A stretch of DNA of 64,000 nt from CALFXN01 sp937957815 (GTDB taxonomy: Bacteria; Synergistota; Synergistia; Synergistales; Aminobacteriaceae). Positions 45,487 to 53,284 of this stretch are shown here, piece after piece; position 1 is the stretch's first letter, and each line of letters begins with the position of its first letter. The translations under genes were made by a program, and so were the position numbers. The notes beneath the pieces are model-generated. The model saw only the letters and a program-made list of their open reading frames with translations. It was not told where the DNA came from and ran no database searches. The stretch covers positions 1 to 64,000 of the forward strand of contig DAIQNX010000011.1 of assembly GCA_036788195.1 (NCBI GenBank). Direction: 5' to 3'.

Positions 45487-45825
45487 CTAACAGAACCAGC
45501 TTCTGCCGGCGCACATGTTGACCGGATCCGCCTGGCTCCCCTGGATATCGAACGTCCGGTCCTCCATCAGCGCTTCGACGAGCGCTTCGAACATGAGAGA
45601 GTCGATCATCGCGTTTTTCATCCGCCCGAGATAGATGGCTTCCTGAAAGGCCTTCTCAAGGACATCGGCGGGGATTTCCCCCGCAGCCATGTACCTGTAG
45701 GCAAGTCCCTGCGCGTCGAGGTCGAGATACTGCCGCTCAAGTTTATCGAACATCCGTGTGCGGAAAGGGACGAGAAAATCATCCATGGCCGCGTCATCGC
45801 TCCGCTGGTATCCGTGTATGGGCAC
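45487..45825 (-). CDS. Small hypothetical protein between dprA and topA
   Basis: A 112-residue, mostly helical soluble protein of unknown function (RMFDKLERQYLDLDAQGLAY, AFQEAIYLGRMKNAMIDSLM). It ends in NMCAGRSWFC with two cysteines. GTG at 45825 has AAAGGAAG 8 nt upstream. It is linked to topA by a 2-nt gap and to dprA by 15 nt, so it is probably cotranscribed. I know of no counterpart here in B. subtilis. Confidence 0.7.
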   Translation of the reverse strand: MPIHGYQRSDDAAMDDFLVPFRTRMFDKLERQYLDLDAQGLAYRYMAAGEIPADVLEKAFQEAIYLGRMKNAMIDSLMFEALVEALMEDRTFDIQGSQADPVNMCAGRSWFC

Positions 45826-45840
45826 TCTTCAATCTTCCTT

Positions 45841-46956
45841 TCATGGCTGTTTCCGGATCTCCGGTGCAGCGCTCCAGCGACCGGGTCCGGACTGATAAAC
45901 GAGGGAACGCGCGGCCAAAACGGAAAGGCCGGACAAAACGTCAGCGGCAGTCATTGTACCTTCGGACACGATGTTGTCAACCGTTTGATTCGCTTTTTTT
46001 TGGAGAATATGCAGAATTTTTACCTCTTCACACGTCATCCCGCTCTCCGGCGTCTCCGGTCCGGACGTTTCCGGGAAGAGAGACAGCTGTCCGTTCGAGA
46101 GAATCGATACGAATTCGCCGACATCGATCAGAGGGATGGCGCCGTCCGCGAGCAGACGGTTGCTTCCGCGGCCGCACTCTTCGTCGATCCGCCCCGGAAC
46201 GGCCCACACTTCGCGTCCGTACTCCAGCGCGATGCGCGCCGTAATCATCGCGCCGCTCCTTTCGGGCGCCTCGACGACGACGAGACGCTCCGCAAGGGCC
46301 GCGATAATGCGGTTCCTGCGCGGGAACAGCCACGCCTTCGGCCGCGTCCCGAACGGGTACTCCGTTACGGTTGCCCCACGTTCCAGAATCCGCCGATAGA
46401 GTCGCTCATGCCCCGAGGGATAGACGACATCGGATCCCGTTCCGAGAACGGCGACGGTCGTTCCTCCCGCGTCGAGGCAGCCTTCGTGCGCCGCCGCGTC
46501 GATTCCGAGCGCTCCTCCGCTCAGGACGGTCCCTCCGGTTTCGGCAACCGCACTTCCGAGCGCGAGGGCGACCGCACGTCCGTAGGACGAGCACTTCCGG
46601 GTGCCGACGACCGCGACACCCGACACGCCGGACGGCAGGCTCCCCGCGACATAGAGCGCCAGAGGAGCGTCGGGGATGCCCCGCAACGCGTCCGGATAGT
46701 CCATGTCTTCGCAGGTGACGATCCGCACGTTTTTCCGCCGCGCGTGATCGCGTTCGCGTTCCGGAAATCCGGAAGCCGCAAGTTCCGAAAGAGTCCCGGC
46801 AGAGGTTCCGGAGATTCCGAGCGCCCCATACGCCCGACGGTCGCCGCCAAGGATGTCCTCCGGCGATACGCCGCCGGAGCGGGCGCGTTCCCATACGCGG
46901 ATGTCCAGAGTCGCCGGTCCGTTCAGAAGGATCAGGGCGTCGCGCACGACTGTCAC
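45841..46956 (-). CDS. dprA: DNA processing protein DprA (Smf)
   Basis: A 371-residue protein that loads RecA on incoming single-stranded DNA in transformation. The Rossmann-like core (about 85-300) has VAVVGTRKCSSYGRAVA, GGALGIDAAAHEGCLDAGG, SGAMITARIALEYGREVWAVPG and RGSNRLLADGA. A C-terminal winged-helix domain is present (about 305-365). GTG at 46956 overlaps the comM stop (GTGA). Confidence 0.95.
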   Translation of the reverse strand: MTVVRDALILLNGPATLDIRVWERARSGGVSPEDILGGDRRAYGALGISGTSAGTLSELAASGFPERERDHARRKNVRIVTCEDMDYPDALRGIPDAPLALYVAGSLPSGVSGVAVVGTRKCSSYGRAVALALGSAVAETGGTVLSGGALGIDAAAHEGCLDAGGTTVAVLGTGSDVVYPSGHERLYRRILERGATVTEYPFGTRPKAWLFPRRNRIIAALAERLVVVEAPERSGAMITARIALEYGREVWAVPGRIDEECGRGSNRLLADGAIPLIDVGEFVSILSNGQLSLFPETSGPETPESGMTCEEVKILHILQKKANQTVDNIVSEGTMTAADVLSGLSVLAARSLVYQSGPGRWSAAPEIRKQP

Positions 46957-48464
46957 AGGGAGCCACCGCCTTTTCGGTACGCGAGCGCTTCCGCGATGTG
47001 CGCCCGGGCGACCTCGCTGGTCCCGGCGAGGTCGGCAACCGTCCGCGCCACCTTGAGCACGCGGGAGATCCCCCGTCCCGAAAGCTTCAGGCTCCCGGCG
47101 ATTCCCAAAAGAAACGCCCTCGCGTCATCGGCGAGTCCGATGGTCTTTCGAAGCAGCCGCTCAGGGATCTCCGCGTTGCAGTGGAACCCCGACGGTTCCC
47201 AGCGCCTCCTCTGGACCTCCCGCGCGCGCCGGACGCGGAGGCGGATCGAGACGCTCTCCTCGGCACGAACGTCCGCCGCGGAGATGAGTTCCTCGGGAAG
47301 CAGTCTCGGAACGGAGACGTACATGTCGATCCGATCGATGATCGGACCGGAAAGCTTCCTCCTGTAGCGCTCGATGTCGGACGCGACGCAGGAACATCGT
47401 TCGACGGGGTCGCCCTGCCACCCGCACGGGCAGGGATTGCACGCGGCGACGAGGAGGACCCGGGACGGGAATTCGACGGTTCCCGAGGCGCGGCTTACGG
47501 TGATTCTGCCGTCCTCGAGGGGTTGCCGAAGCGCCTCGAGCAGGTCTCTGCGGAATTCGGTGAATTCGTCGAGAAAGAGAACCCCGCGGTGCGCGAGCGT
47601 CACCTCGCCCGGAGAGAGCGAGTGCCCTCCTCCGCAGACGGAAACGGTGCTCGCCGTGTGGTGGACCGGCCGGAAGGGGCGTTCGCGCCCTCCCGCATAG
47701 GGGGCGCCGGCGCTGCTCTGGACGAGAAGCGTTTCGAGAAGCTCCGCTTCGGAGAGCGGCGGGAGGATGCCGCGAAGCGCCCGCGCGAGCATCGTCTTTC
47801 CGCTCCCGGGAGACCCCACGAGAAGAACGTTGTGATGTCCGGCCGCCGCGATCTCGAGCGCCCGCTTCGCCGAAGCCTGTCCCCGGATATCCGAGAAATC
47901 CGGGTCCGGCCGGACGTCTTCTTCTCCCGGGGCAGCCGCCTCGACGGGCGCGAGTTCCATTCGGCCCCCGAGGGCGGCGAGCAGGGTCGCGAGGTCGGGA
48001 ACGGCATACGCACGAGCGTCGCGGACAAGGGCGACCTCGCGGGCGTTTTCCTCCGGTACATACAGGGAAACGCCGAGTTTCCGGGCTAGGATCGCCGCCG
48101 GAACGGCGCCCCTGACGCGTCGGAGGCGACCGTCGAGCGCGAGTTCCCCGAGAAAGATGGCGCCTTCCGGAACCGTCACGGCGCCAAGAGATGACGCCAG
48201 TCCGAGCGCTATGGGAAGATCGAGCAGAGCCCCCTCCTTCGGCAGATCGGCGGGAGCGAGGTTGATCGCCACGCGGCCCCGAACCTGGAGTCCCAGAGTG
48301 CGAAGCGCCGCGCGGACGCGTTCCCTCGACTCCCGAACTGCGGCGTCGGGTAGGCCGACGATCGACATCGAAAAGAGTCCTCCTGTGATTTCGACCTCGG
48401 TCTCGACGCGGACGGCCTCTATCCCGCGGAGGGTGATTCCGTGGACGGCACTCAACTCTGCCAC
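46953..48464 (-). CDS. comM: ComM/YifB family Mg-chelatase-like AAA+ helicase
   Basis: A 503-residue protein. An N-terminal Lon-like ChlI domain (about 1-165: EITGGLFSMSIVGLPDAAVR) is followed by an AAA+ domain with VLLVGSPGSGKTMLARALRG and LFLDEFTEFRRDLLEALRQP. CNPCPCGWQGDPVERCSC is the C-x-C cluster typical of YifB. In Vibrio, ComM drives branch migration in natural transformation; its neighbour dprA fits. GTG at 48464 is chosen (HGITLRGIEA homology begins there), though the SD is poorly spaced. Confidence 0.92.
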   Translation of the reverse strand: MAELSAVHGITLRGIEAVRVETEVEITGGLFSMSIVGLPDAAVRESRERVRAALRTLGLQVRGRVAINLAPADLPKEGALLDLPIALGLASSLGAVTVPEGAIFLGELALDGRLRRVRGAVPAAILARKLGVSLYVPEENAREVALVRDARAYAVPDLATLLAALGGRMELAPVEAAAPGEEDVRPDPDFSDIRGQASAKRALEIAAAGHHNVLLVGSPGSGKTMLARALRGILPPLSEAELLETLLVQSSAGAPYAGGRERPFRPVHHTASTVSVCGGGHSLSPGEVTLAHRGVLFLDEFTEFRRDLLEALRQPLEDGRITVSRASGTVEFPSRVLLVAACNPCPCGWQGDPVERCSCVASDIERYRRKLSGPIIDRIDMYVSVPRLLPEELISAADVRAEESVSIRLRVRRAREVQRRRWEPSGFHCNAEIPERLLRKTIGLADDARAFLLGIAGSLKLSGRGISRVLKVARTVADLAGTSEVARAHIAEALAYRKGGGSL

Positions 48465-48826
48465 GCTCCGCCGGTGATGTCGCGAATGTGCTCCACCTTC
48501 CACTCCCCATTCCTGTCGACGGTCATCGCGACGAGATCGATCCGCCACGGCCCCTGCCAGTTCCGCGACTCCGCGAGAAGTGTTCCTGCTCTGACGAGCC
48601 TGCGGATCTTCCGCGGACCGACCGAGTCCTCCGGCGACATCATCTCGCCGATCGTCCTGACCCGGACTTCGACGACGACGAGTTCGTCTCCGTCCATCGC
48701 GAGGATGTCGATCTCGCCGCACTGGTTCCGGATATTCCGCCCGAGGATGCGAAACCCCTGTGCGGAAAGACGCTCGGCGGCCTCGTCCTCGCCTCGTTTT
48801 CCGAGTTGCAGATGCGGCGCGGTCAT
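48452..48826 (-). CDS. YraN family (UPF0102) nuclease-like protein
   Basis: A 124-residue protein with a restriction-endonuclease-like fold. The family pattern is LGKRGEDEAAERLSAQGFRI, CGEIDILAMDGDELVVVEVR (Asp and Glu-x-Arg at the putative active site) and the C-terminal RIDLVAMT. Biological role is not established. ATG at 48826 overlaps the preceding stop (ATGA). Confidence 0.92.
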   Translation of the reverse strand: MTAPHLQLGKRGEDEAAERLSAQGFRILGRNIRNQCGEIDILAMDGDELVVVEVRVRTIGEMMSPEDSVGPRKIRRLVRAGTLLAESRNWQGPWRIDLVAMTVDRNGEWKVEHIRDITGGAWQS

Positions 48827-49107
48827 GGTCGTTTGCGCATCTCCCGGTCGATGTTGTAGACGAAGGCGAGCACCCGGGCGACGGCCTCGTACAGCTCGCC
48901 CGGAATTTCCTGTCCGATTTCGAGGGCGAGCAGCGCGCTTACGAGAGCGGCATCCTCGACGATCGGGACGTTCGCTTCCGTCGCGATCTCGACGATCCGT
49001 TTCGCGACGAACCCCTCGCCTTTCGCGGTCACGCGCGGAGCCGCGTCGGCGTTCTTCTCGTATTCGAGGGCGACGGCCCGTTCTCGCTGTTTCCGCTTCG
49101 CGCTCAC
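48823..49107 (-). CDS. FlhB C-terminal-domain protein (YlqH-like)
   Basis: A 94-residue protein matching only the soluble C-terminal half of FlhB after the cleavage site: RAVALEYEKNADAAPRVTAK, GEGFVAKRIVEIATEANVPI, LLALEIGQEIPGELYEAVAR. It has no membrane domain and no NPTH. This is the B. subtilis YlqH arrangement. GTG at 49107 overlaps the stop of the FliK-like gene (GTGA). It probably works in export substrate selection, though the role of YlqH itself is uncertain. Confidence 0.88.
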   Translation of the reverse strand: MSAKRKQRERAVALEYEKNADAAPRVTAKGEGFVAKRIVEIATEANVPIVEDAALVSALLALEIGQEIPGELYEAVARVLAFVYNIDREMRKRP

Positions 49108-50144
49108 GCCTGGACGTCCACCTTCCGCCCGCCGATACGGATCTCCCGCCTGCCCTGGCGGACACCGATATGCTGTATCGCCATCGACAGATCCTGCAGG
49201 GAGTCGCGCAAAACGTGACGATTCGAACGGAGCTTTTCGAACGCCGACAGACGCTCGGCCGTCAGCGTCAGAACGATCGAACGGCCGTCGCTTTCGACGT
49301 CTCCCTCGACCTGGCCGAGCGATTCTCCTTCGACACCGAAGACAAGACGGTAAAAGGGACGGTCGCCGACGCACCCGGACGACACCGTCACGCGCGCGAG
49401 AAGCGGATCGTCACCATTTCCCGCGGGCCACCACGTCGCGGCGAGAAGCGCCGGATCAAGCCCCTCCCGGGGAGGATGCGACAGATGCGAATGTGCGCGG
49501 AGAAATGCTCCGATCTCGTCGTCGCTTCCCTTCATAGCTTCGATCGCGTGCCTCGGATCCTCGCCGGATGCCAGTCTCCGCCGAAGCTCCTCGCGGATCT
49601 TCCTCCATGCGGACGCGACATCCTGCGCGCTCATCCCGGAATACCAGGTAATGAGCCGGGCGGCTTCCGGATTCAGCGGAATTCCGCGTGCCCAGAGCTC
49701 CACGAAGGAACCGAGCGTATCGGGATCCCCTCCCGCGCGGAGCCATGCCGACCGGATCATGTCGAGAACCTCCTGCTTGATGGGGAGCCCCCGCGACAGC
49801 AGGGCCGTCGCAACGCCGCGATCCTGCTCATGGAGCGGTCCGAGGAGCGCCGAGTCCTGTTCGGTCAGTCGAAGGAGGGGAACATCGCCGGAAGAATCGA
49901 AAACGGCCCGGAAACGCTGCCCCTGAAAGAGCGGGAGCGTCGCCAGGGCGCGCAGATTCTGACCGAGGACGCGAACGAGATACTCTCCGTCGCGGGCTTC
50001 GAGGACGATTCCCTCGACGACGCTGCCGTCGGCGATCGCCCTGTCGAGGGGGCGTACGGGCTGTTGCCTGCCGGGCGTTTCGATCTGGCGGAGGTTTTCT
50101 CCGGATCCCGGCGATCCGTGGATGCCGCCGATCTGCGGGCTCAC
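49104..50144 (-). CDS. FliK-like hypothetical protein (YlqG position)
   Basis: A 346-residue protein without assigned function. A central helical part (about 100-210) is followed by a C-terminal section whose pattern resembles FliK C-termini: RLVFGVEGESLGQVEGDVES, IVLTLTAERLSAFEKL, then a helix and IQHIGVRQGR. It is translationally coupled to the FlhB-C-like gene, suggesting a functional pair. The FliK resemblance is my reading of the pattern and needs a profile search. Confidence 0.7.
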   Translation of the reverse strand: MSPQIGGIHGSPGSGENLRQIETPGRQQPVRPLDRAIADGSVVEGIVLEARDGEYLVRVLGQNLRALATLPLFQGQRFRAVFDSSGDVPLLRLTEQDSALLGPLHEQDRGVATALLSRGLPIKQEVLDMIRSAWLRAGGDPDTLGSFVELWARGIPLNPEAARLITWYSGMSAQDVASAWRKIREELRRRLASGEDPRHAIEAMKGSDDEIGAFLRAHSHLSHPPREGLDPALLAATWWPAGNGDDPLLARVTVSSGCVGDRPFYRLVFGVEGESLGQVEGDVESDGRSIVLTLTAERLSAFEKLRSNRHVLRDSLQDLSMAIQHIGVRQGRREIRIGGRKVDVQA

Positions 50145-50716
50145 GGGCGAAACAACCTGAAGGAACGCCTGTGGATCGCGCTCGGTCCGAGCCGCGCGAT
50201 CGCTTCGTAGTGCGCCGCGACGGGATATCCCTTGTGGCGTGCGAATCCGTATCCGGGGAAGACGGCATCGAGTCGGAGCATGATCCTGTCTCTGATGACC
50301 TTGGCGATCACCGACGCGGCCGATATGTCGGGAACGAGGGCGTCTCCGTGGGGAATGGCGCGCTGATTCATCGGGAAATCCGGGATCTCGTACGGTCCGT
50401 CGACGAGGACGCGGTCATCAGGAGACGCGATTTTCATCGCGCTTTTCCCCATGGCCCAGAGCGACGCGCAGAGGATGTTCGTCGAATCGATCCGTTCCAC
50501 CGACGCAGCCTGGGCAGCCCATCGGACACCCGCGTCCCGCATGAGGGCGAAAAGCGCCTCGCGCCTTGACGCCGACAGGCGCTTGGAATCCGCAAGTCCG
50601 TTTTCGACGAGAAGACTCCGCTGTTCTTCGGTCAGCAGGACTGCCGCGGCGACGACAGGACCGGCGAGCGGCCCCCTTCCGGCCTCGTCCGCGCCAATGG
50701 ATCGTTCGATCGTCAT
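50141..50716 (-). CDS. rnhB: Ribonuclease HII
   Basis: A 191-residue enzyme that removes ribonucleotides from DNA. It has the Asp-Glu pair in IGADEAGRGPLAGPVVAAAV, then LADSKRLSASRREAL, VLVDG and the SAASVIAKVIRDRIM block. The end is short (RRSFRLFRP), without the longer tail of some homologues. ATG at 50716 overlaps the rbgA stop. Confidence 0.95.
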   Translation of the reverse strand: MTIERSIGADEAGRGPLAGPVVAAAVLLTEEQRSLLVENGLADSKRLSASRREALFALMRDAGVRWAAQAASVERIDSTNILCASLWAMGKSAMKIASPDDRVLVDGPYEIPDFPMNQRAIPHGDALVPDISAASVIAKVIRDRIMLRLDAVFPGYGFARHKGYPVAAHYEAIARLGPSAIHRRSFRLFRP

Positions 50717-51534
50717 GGCTCTCCGTCCGGCGCCTCGATGCTCACGGAACCAAGAGTTCCGCGCGAAAACGCGTCCACGAGGCGTCTTCCCGCCTGCTCG
50801 AGGTCCACACGCCCACCAGCGACGAGACACCCGAGACGGCGTCCGATTCGCTCGAGCGCCTCCCCGGGGCTTTCTTCCTCGTCCGCAACCCCCCACGCGT
50901 CGAAAATCAGCTTCCAGCGATGCGTCGTCTTCAGAAAAGCGATGAGATCCGCCGCCACGACGTCGAAACCGCCGATGACGTCCGCCTTGCTGCACCCGAG
51001 CCACGCGAGGCGCCGATGCGCGGCTTCGCCGGAATGGGGATCGAGAATTCCCGGAGAGTCCACGATCAGGAGACCGTTCCCTCGGTACCACGCCACGCCA
51101 CGCGTGACGCCGGGAATCCCGCCGACCTGCGCCTGGCTTTTGCCGACAAGCGCGTTCAGGAGAAGGGATTTTCCGACGTTCGGAATACCGACGACCGCAA
51201 GACGTATCTCACGATGGGAAGGGGCGGCCGAAAGAAGGGCCCGCCTGAGTGAATCGACCCTGGGCGAGAGAAGGTTCAGCGCCCACGCTCTTCCCCCGCT
51301 CCGCTCGAAAAACCTGACCCATTCCTTCGTGATTTCCTCCTCCGCGAGATCCCGCTTCGCGAGAACCGTCCAGACGGGCAGCTCGCGAGAAAACGCCCGG
51401 ACCGCCGGAGACGACGTCGACTCCGGCGCGCGCGCATCGCGAACCTCGAGAAGAAGATCGAGTTTTCCTGCGAGCTCGGAAAGCTTCCGGGTTCCCCGGG
51501 CCATGTGACCGGGGAACCAGACAGTACGCGCCAT
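50713..51534 (-). CDS. rbgA: Ribosome biogenesis GTPase RbgA (YlqF)
   Basis: A 273-residue circularly permuted GTPase needed for late 50S assembly. Motif order is G4-G5-G1-G2-G3. G1 GIPNVGKSLLLNALVG (about 116-131) and G3 VDSPGIL are clear, and GVTRG is G2-like. G4 reads AKRD (about residue 59) instead of the usual NKxD, so guanine specificity may be relaxed. The C-terminal helical ANTAR-like domain is present. Confidence 0.92.
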   Translation of the reverse strand: MARTVWFPGHMARGTRKLSELAGKLDLLLEVRDARAPESTSSPAVRAFSRELPVWTVLAKRDLAEEEITKEWVRFFERSGGRAWALNLLSPRVDSLRRALLSAAPSHREIRLAVVGIPNVGKSLLLNALVGKSQAQVGGIPGVTRGVAWYRGNGLLIVDSPGILDPHSGEAAHRRLAWLGCSKADVIGGFDVVAADLIAFLKTTHRWKLIFDAWGVADEEESPGEALERIGRRLGCLVAGGRVDLEQAGRRLVDAFSRGTLGSVSIEAPDGEP

Positions 51535-51551
51535 CCGTTCTCCCCTGCCTC

Positions 51552-52097
51552 CTAATCCAGCAGGCCGACCCTGTCAAGCGGCCAGTAGCGGATAAAGGCC
51601 GGGCCGCGGACGTTCTGTTTCGGGACGACCCCCCAGAAGCGGCTGTCCTGGGAATTCGGTCTGTTATCCCCCATCACGAAATACGATCCCTTCGGGACCG
51701 TGAGCGGAACCTTCGGAAAAACCGGGCCTTCCGTCAGCGTAAAGAGGTCATGATTCCTGATATACGGCTCGGCGATCGGCGCTCCGTTGACCGACACGAT
51801 TCCATCCCTGATCTCTATGACATCCCCGGGAAGCCCGACGATACGCTTCACGAAGTCACGCTGTGGATCCACCGGGTACTTGAATACCATAATCTGTCCC
51901 CTCTTCGGTTCCTGAAACCAGTACCAGAACTTCGCCACAAGAACCCTGTCTCCGGGGAGGAGCGTGGGAACCATGGATCCGCTCGGAATCCAGAACGCCT
52001 GCACAACGAACGTCCGCAGGATCAGCGCGAGAACAAGCGCCCACAGGATCGTCTCGATCGTCTCTCTCCACCAGGGTTTCGCTACCGCTGCCGCCAT
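51552..52097 (-). CDS. lepB: Type I signal peptidase
   Basis: A 181-residue membrane protease that removes Sec signal peptides. One N-terminal membrane helix (ETILWALVLALILRTFVVQA) is followed by the catalytic Ser in FWIPSGSMVPTLLPGD and catalytic Lys in RDFVKRIVGLPGD. GSYFVMGDNRPNSQDSR is the conserved box E. ATG at 52097 follows GGAGG by about 11 nt; an ATG at 52106 is too close to it. Confidence 0.93.
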   Translation of the reverse strand: MAAAVAKPWWRETIETILWALVLALILRTFVVQAFWIPSGSMVPTLLPGDRVLVAKFWYWFQEPKRGQIMVFKYPVDPQRDFVKRIVGLPGDVIEIRDGIVSVNGAPIAEPYIRNHDLFTLTEGPVFPKVPLTVPKGSYFVMGDNRPNSQDSRFWGVVPKQNVRGPAFIRYWPLDRVGLLD

Positions 52098-52181
52098 TCC
52101 GCACATAACCTCCAATCACGATTCGCCCGTACCGGGATGTCCATCGCGTTACGAAACGTTTTTTTTCGACGATACCCTCGT

Positions 52182-52210
52182 CTTATACTCCCATTATCCC
52201 GCCGTTTCAA
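52182..52210 (-). promoter_or_regulatory. Promoter of the lepB-rbgA-rnhB operon
   Basis: On the minus strand TTGAAA (52205-52210), a 17-nt spacer, then TATAAG (52182-52187), 85 nt before the lepB ATG. It overlaps the 3' end of the prepilin-like gene by 4 nt. Confidence 0.6.
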
Positions 52211-52743
52211 TCGGAAGGAGGCGTATTTCGCACCGAAACCAAACCACGCGGCGTGACGACGATATACCGTACCGGCGTCCCCCCTCCGGCGCCCGCGAAA
52301 GCGGCAAGCGTGAACGAAGGGGAAAGAGTACCCCACACAGGACTATACCACGAATCCCGAAGCGAACCGCGATTGGCGACGAAACACCGTTCGCCCGTTT
52401 CGTAGGTCTCCGTCTCGTTCGGATTCGTCCAGTAAACACGAAGACGCGGTACGGGCTGCGTTCCAGGACGCATGTAGAAGAACCGTCCCGTCACGGAAGC
52501 CCGGGTGAAGACCCGGCTGAGCCACGAGGCGATTGCCTCCGATTCCCGGACGACCGGATGTGCGTCACTCGATGTATCGGTAACCTCCGGTTTCGAGACG
52601 AGCGTCATCGAGGAGCAGATCCCGAGAATCAGCAGCACGATCAGAACTTCGACCAGCGTGAACCCCTTTACGAAAAAAGGGAGCCCACGAGGAGCTCCCT
52701 TCAGAGCGTCGAGTCCGGAATTACGCGCCGGCAATCGCTCCAT
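52207..52743 (-). CDS. Prepilin-like protein (type IV pilin/pseudopilin N-terminus)
   Basis: A protein of about 178 residues with the class III signal KGFTLVEVLIVLLILGI: cleavage after Gly, Glu at +5, then a hydrophobic helix. The rest (about 60-178) is beta-rich without a known domain. The start is uncertain. ATG at 52743 gives a 28-residue leader and overlaps iorB by 23 nt, but an intrinsic terminator lies inside that leader. No prepilin peptidase or other pilus gene is in the window; it could be an orphan minor pilin linked to DNA uptake (comM and dprA are near). Confidence 0.75.
   Translation of the reverse strand: MERLPARNSGLDALKGAPRGLPFFVKGFTLVEVLIVLLILGICSSMTLVSKPEVTDTSSDAHPVVRESEAIASWLSRVFTRASVTGRFFYMRPGTQPVPRLRVYWTNPNETETYETGERCFVANRGSLRDSWYSPVWGTLSPSFTLAAFAGAGGGTPVRYIVVTPRGLVSVRNTPPSD
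52673..52699 (-). terminator. Intrinsic terminator after iorB, inside the prepilin leader
   Basis: On the minus strand GGGAGC (52694-52699) pairs with GCTCCC (52679-52684) across a 9-nt loop and runs into six Ts (52673-52678). Flanking A-T pairs can lengthen the stem to 8 bp. It lies 22 nt after the iorB stop. Confidence 0.85.
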
Positions 52744-53281
52744 ATCCCAATTCGACGACCTTGAGATTCGCGTCGGCGAACTTCGCTGGTGAAAGCTCCC
52801 GAACCGCATTCCGAACTTCGTCGTAGCTCACGTTCGCCACGCCGGCGCCGCACATGGCTCCGACGATGAGGACGTTCAGGAAAAGAAAGTTTCCGTTCAT
52901 GTGCGCTTTCAGGATATCGTACCCGGCGAGCGGAAAGACCTTGATGCCACGGGATGCGACATAGGCCTTGAAATGCGCGTTCCCGAGCGCCGGCGCGTTG
53001 TGGACGTTCACGACCAGCGCGCCGCCGTTCCTGAGGAAGTGCAGGTTTCTCACGGCCTCGTTCTGGTCGAACGCGAGAAGAATGTCAGCCTCTCCCGCCT
53101 TGACGAGAGGACTCCGGTAATCCCCGATCTTGAAGTGGCTGATGACGGATCCGCCGCGCTGCGCCATTCCGTGGACTTCGCTGCCCATGACGCTCTCGCC
53201 CCGTGAAAGGGCAATCTTCCCGAGGACCTTGCTCGAAAAGAGGATCCCCTGCCCGCCGATGCCGACGATAACGTACTGCAT
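52721..53281 (-). CDS. iorB: Indolepyruvate:ferredoxin oxidoreductase beta subunit
   Basis: A 186-residue gamma-type subunit of the 2-oxoacid:ferredoxin oxidoreductase family. The N-terminal IVGIGGQGILFSSKVLG is the family mark, with SEVHGMAQRGGSVISHFKIG. Partner of iorA, 3 nt upstream. A terminator follows. Confidence 0.94.
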   Translation of the reverse strand: MQYVIVGIGGQGILFSSKVLGKIALSRGESVMGSEVHGMAQRGGSVISHFKIGDYRSPLVKAGEADILLAFDQNEAVRNLHFLRNGGALVVNVHNAPALGNAHFKAYVASRGIKVFPLAGYDILKAHMNGNFLFLNVLIVGAMCGAGVANVSYDEVRNAVRELSPAKFADANLKVVELGYGAIAGA

Positions 53282-53284
53282 GAG

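Noticed and set aside
42767..45490. A 907-codon plus-strand open frame opposite topA and trmFO
   Set aside because: Antisense to two unmistakable genes, low-complexity Arg/Asp/Glu composition, no SD.
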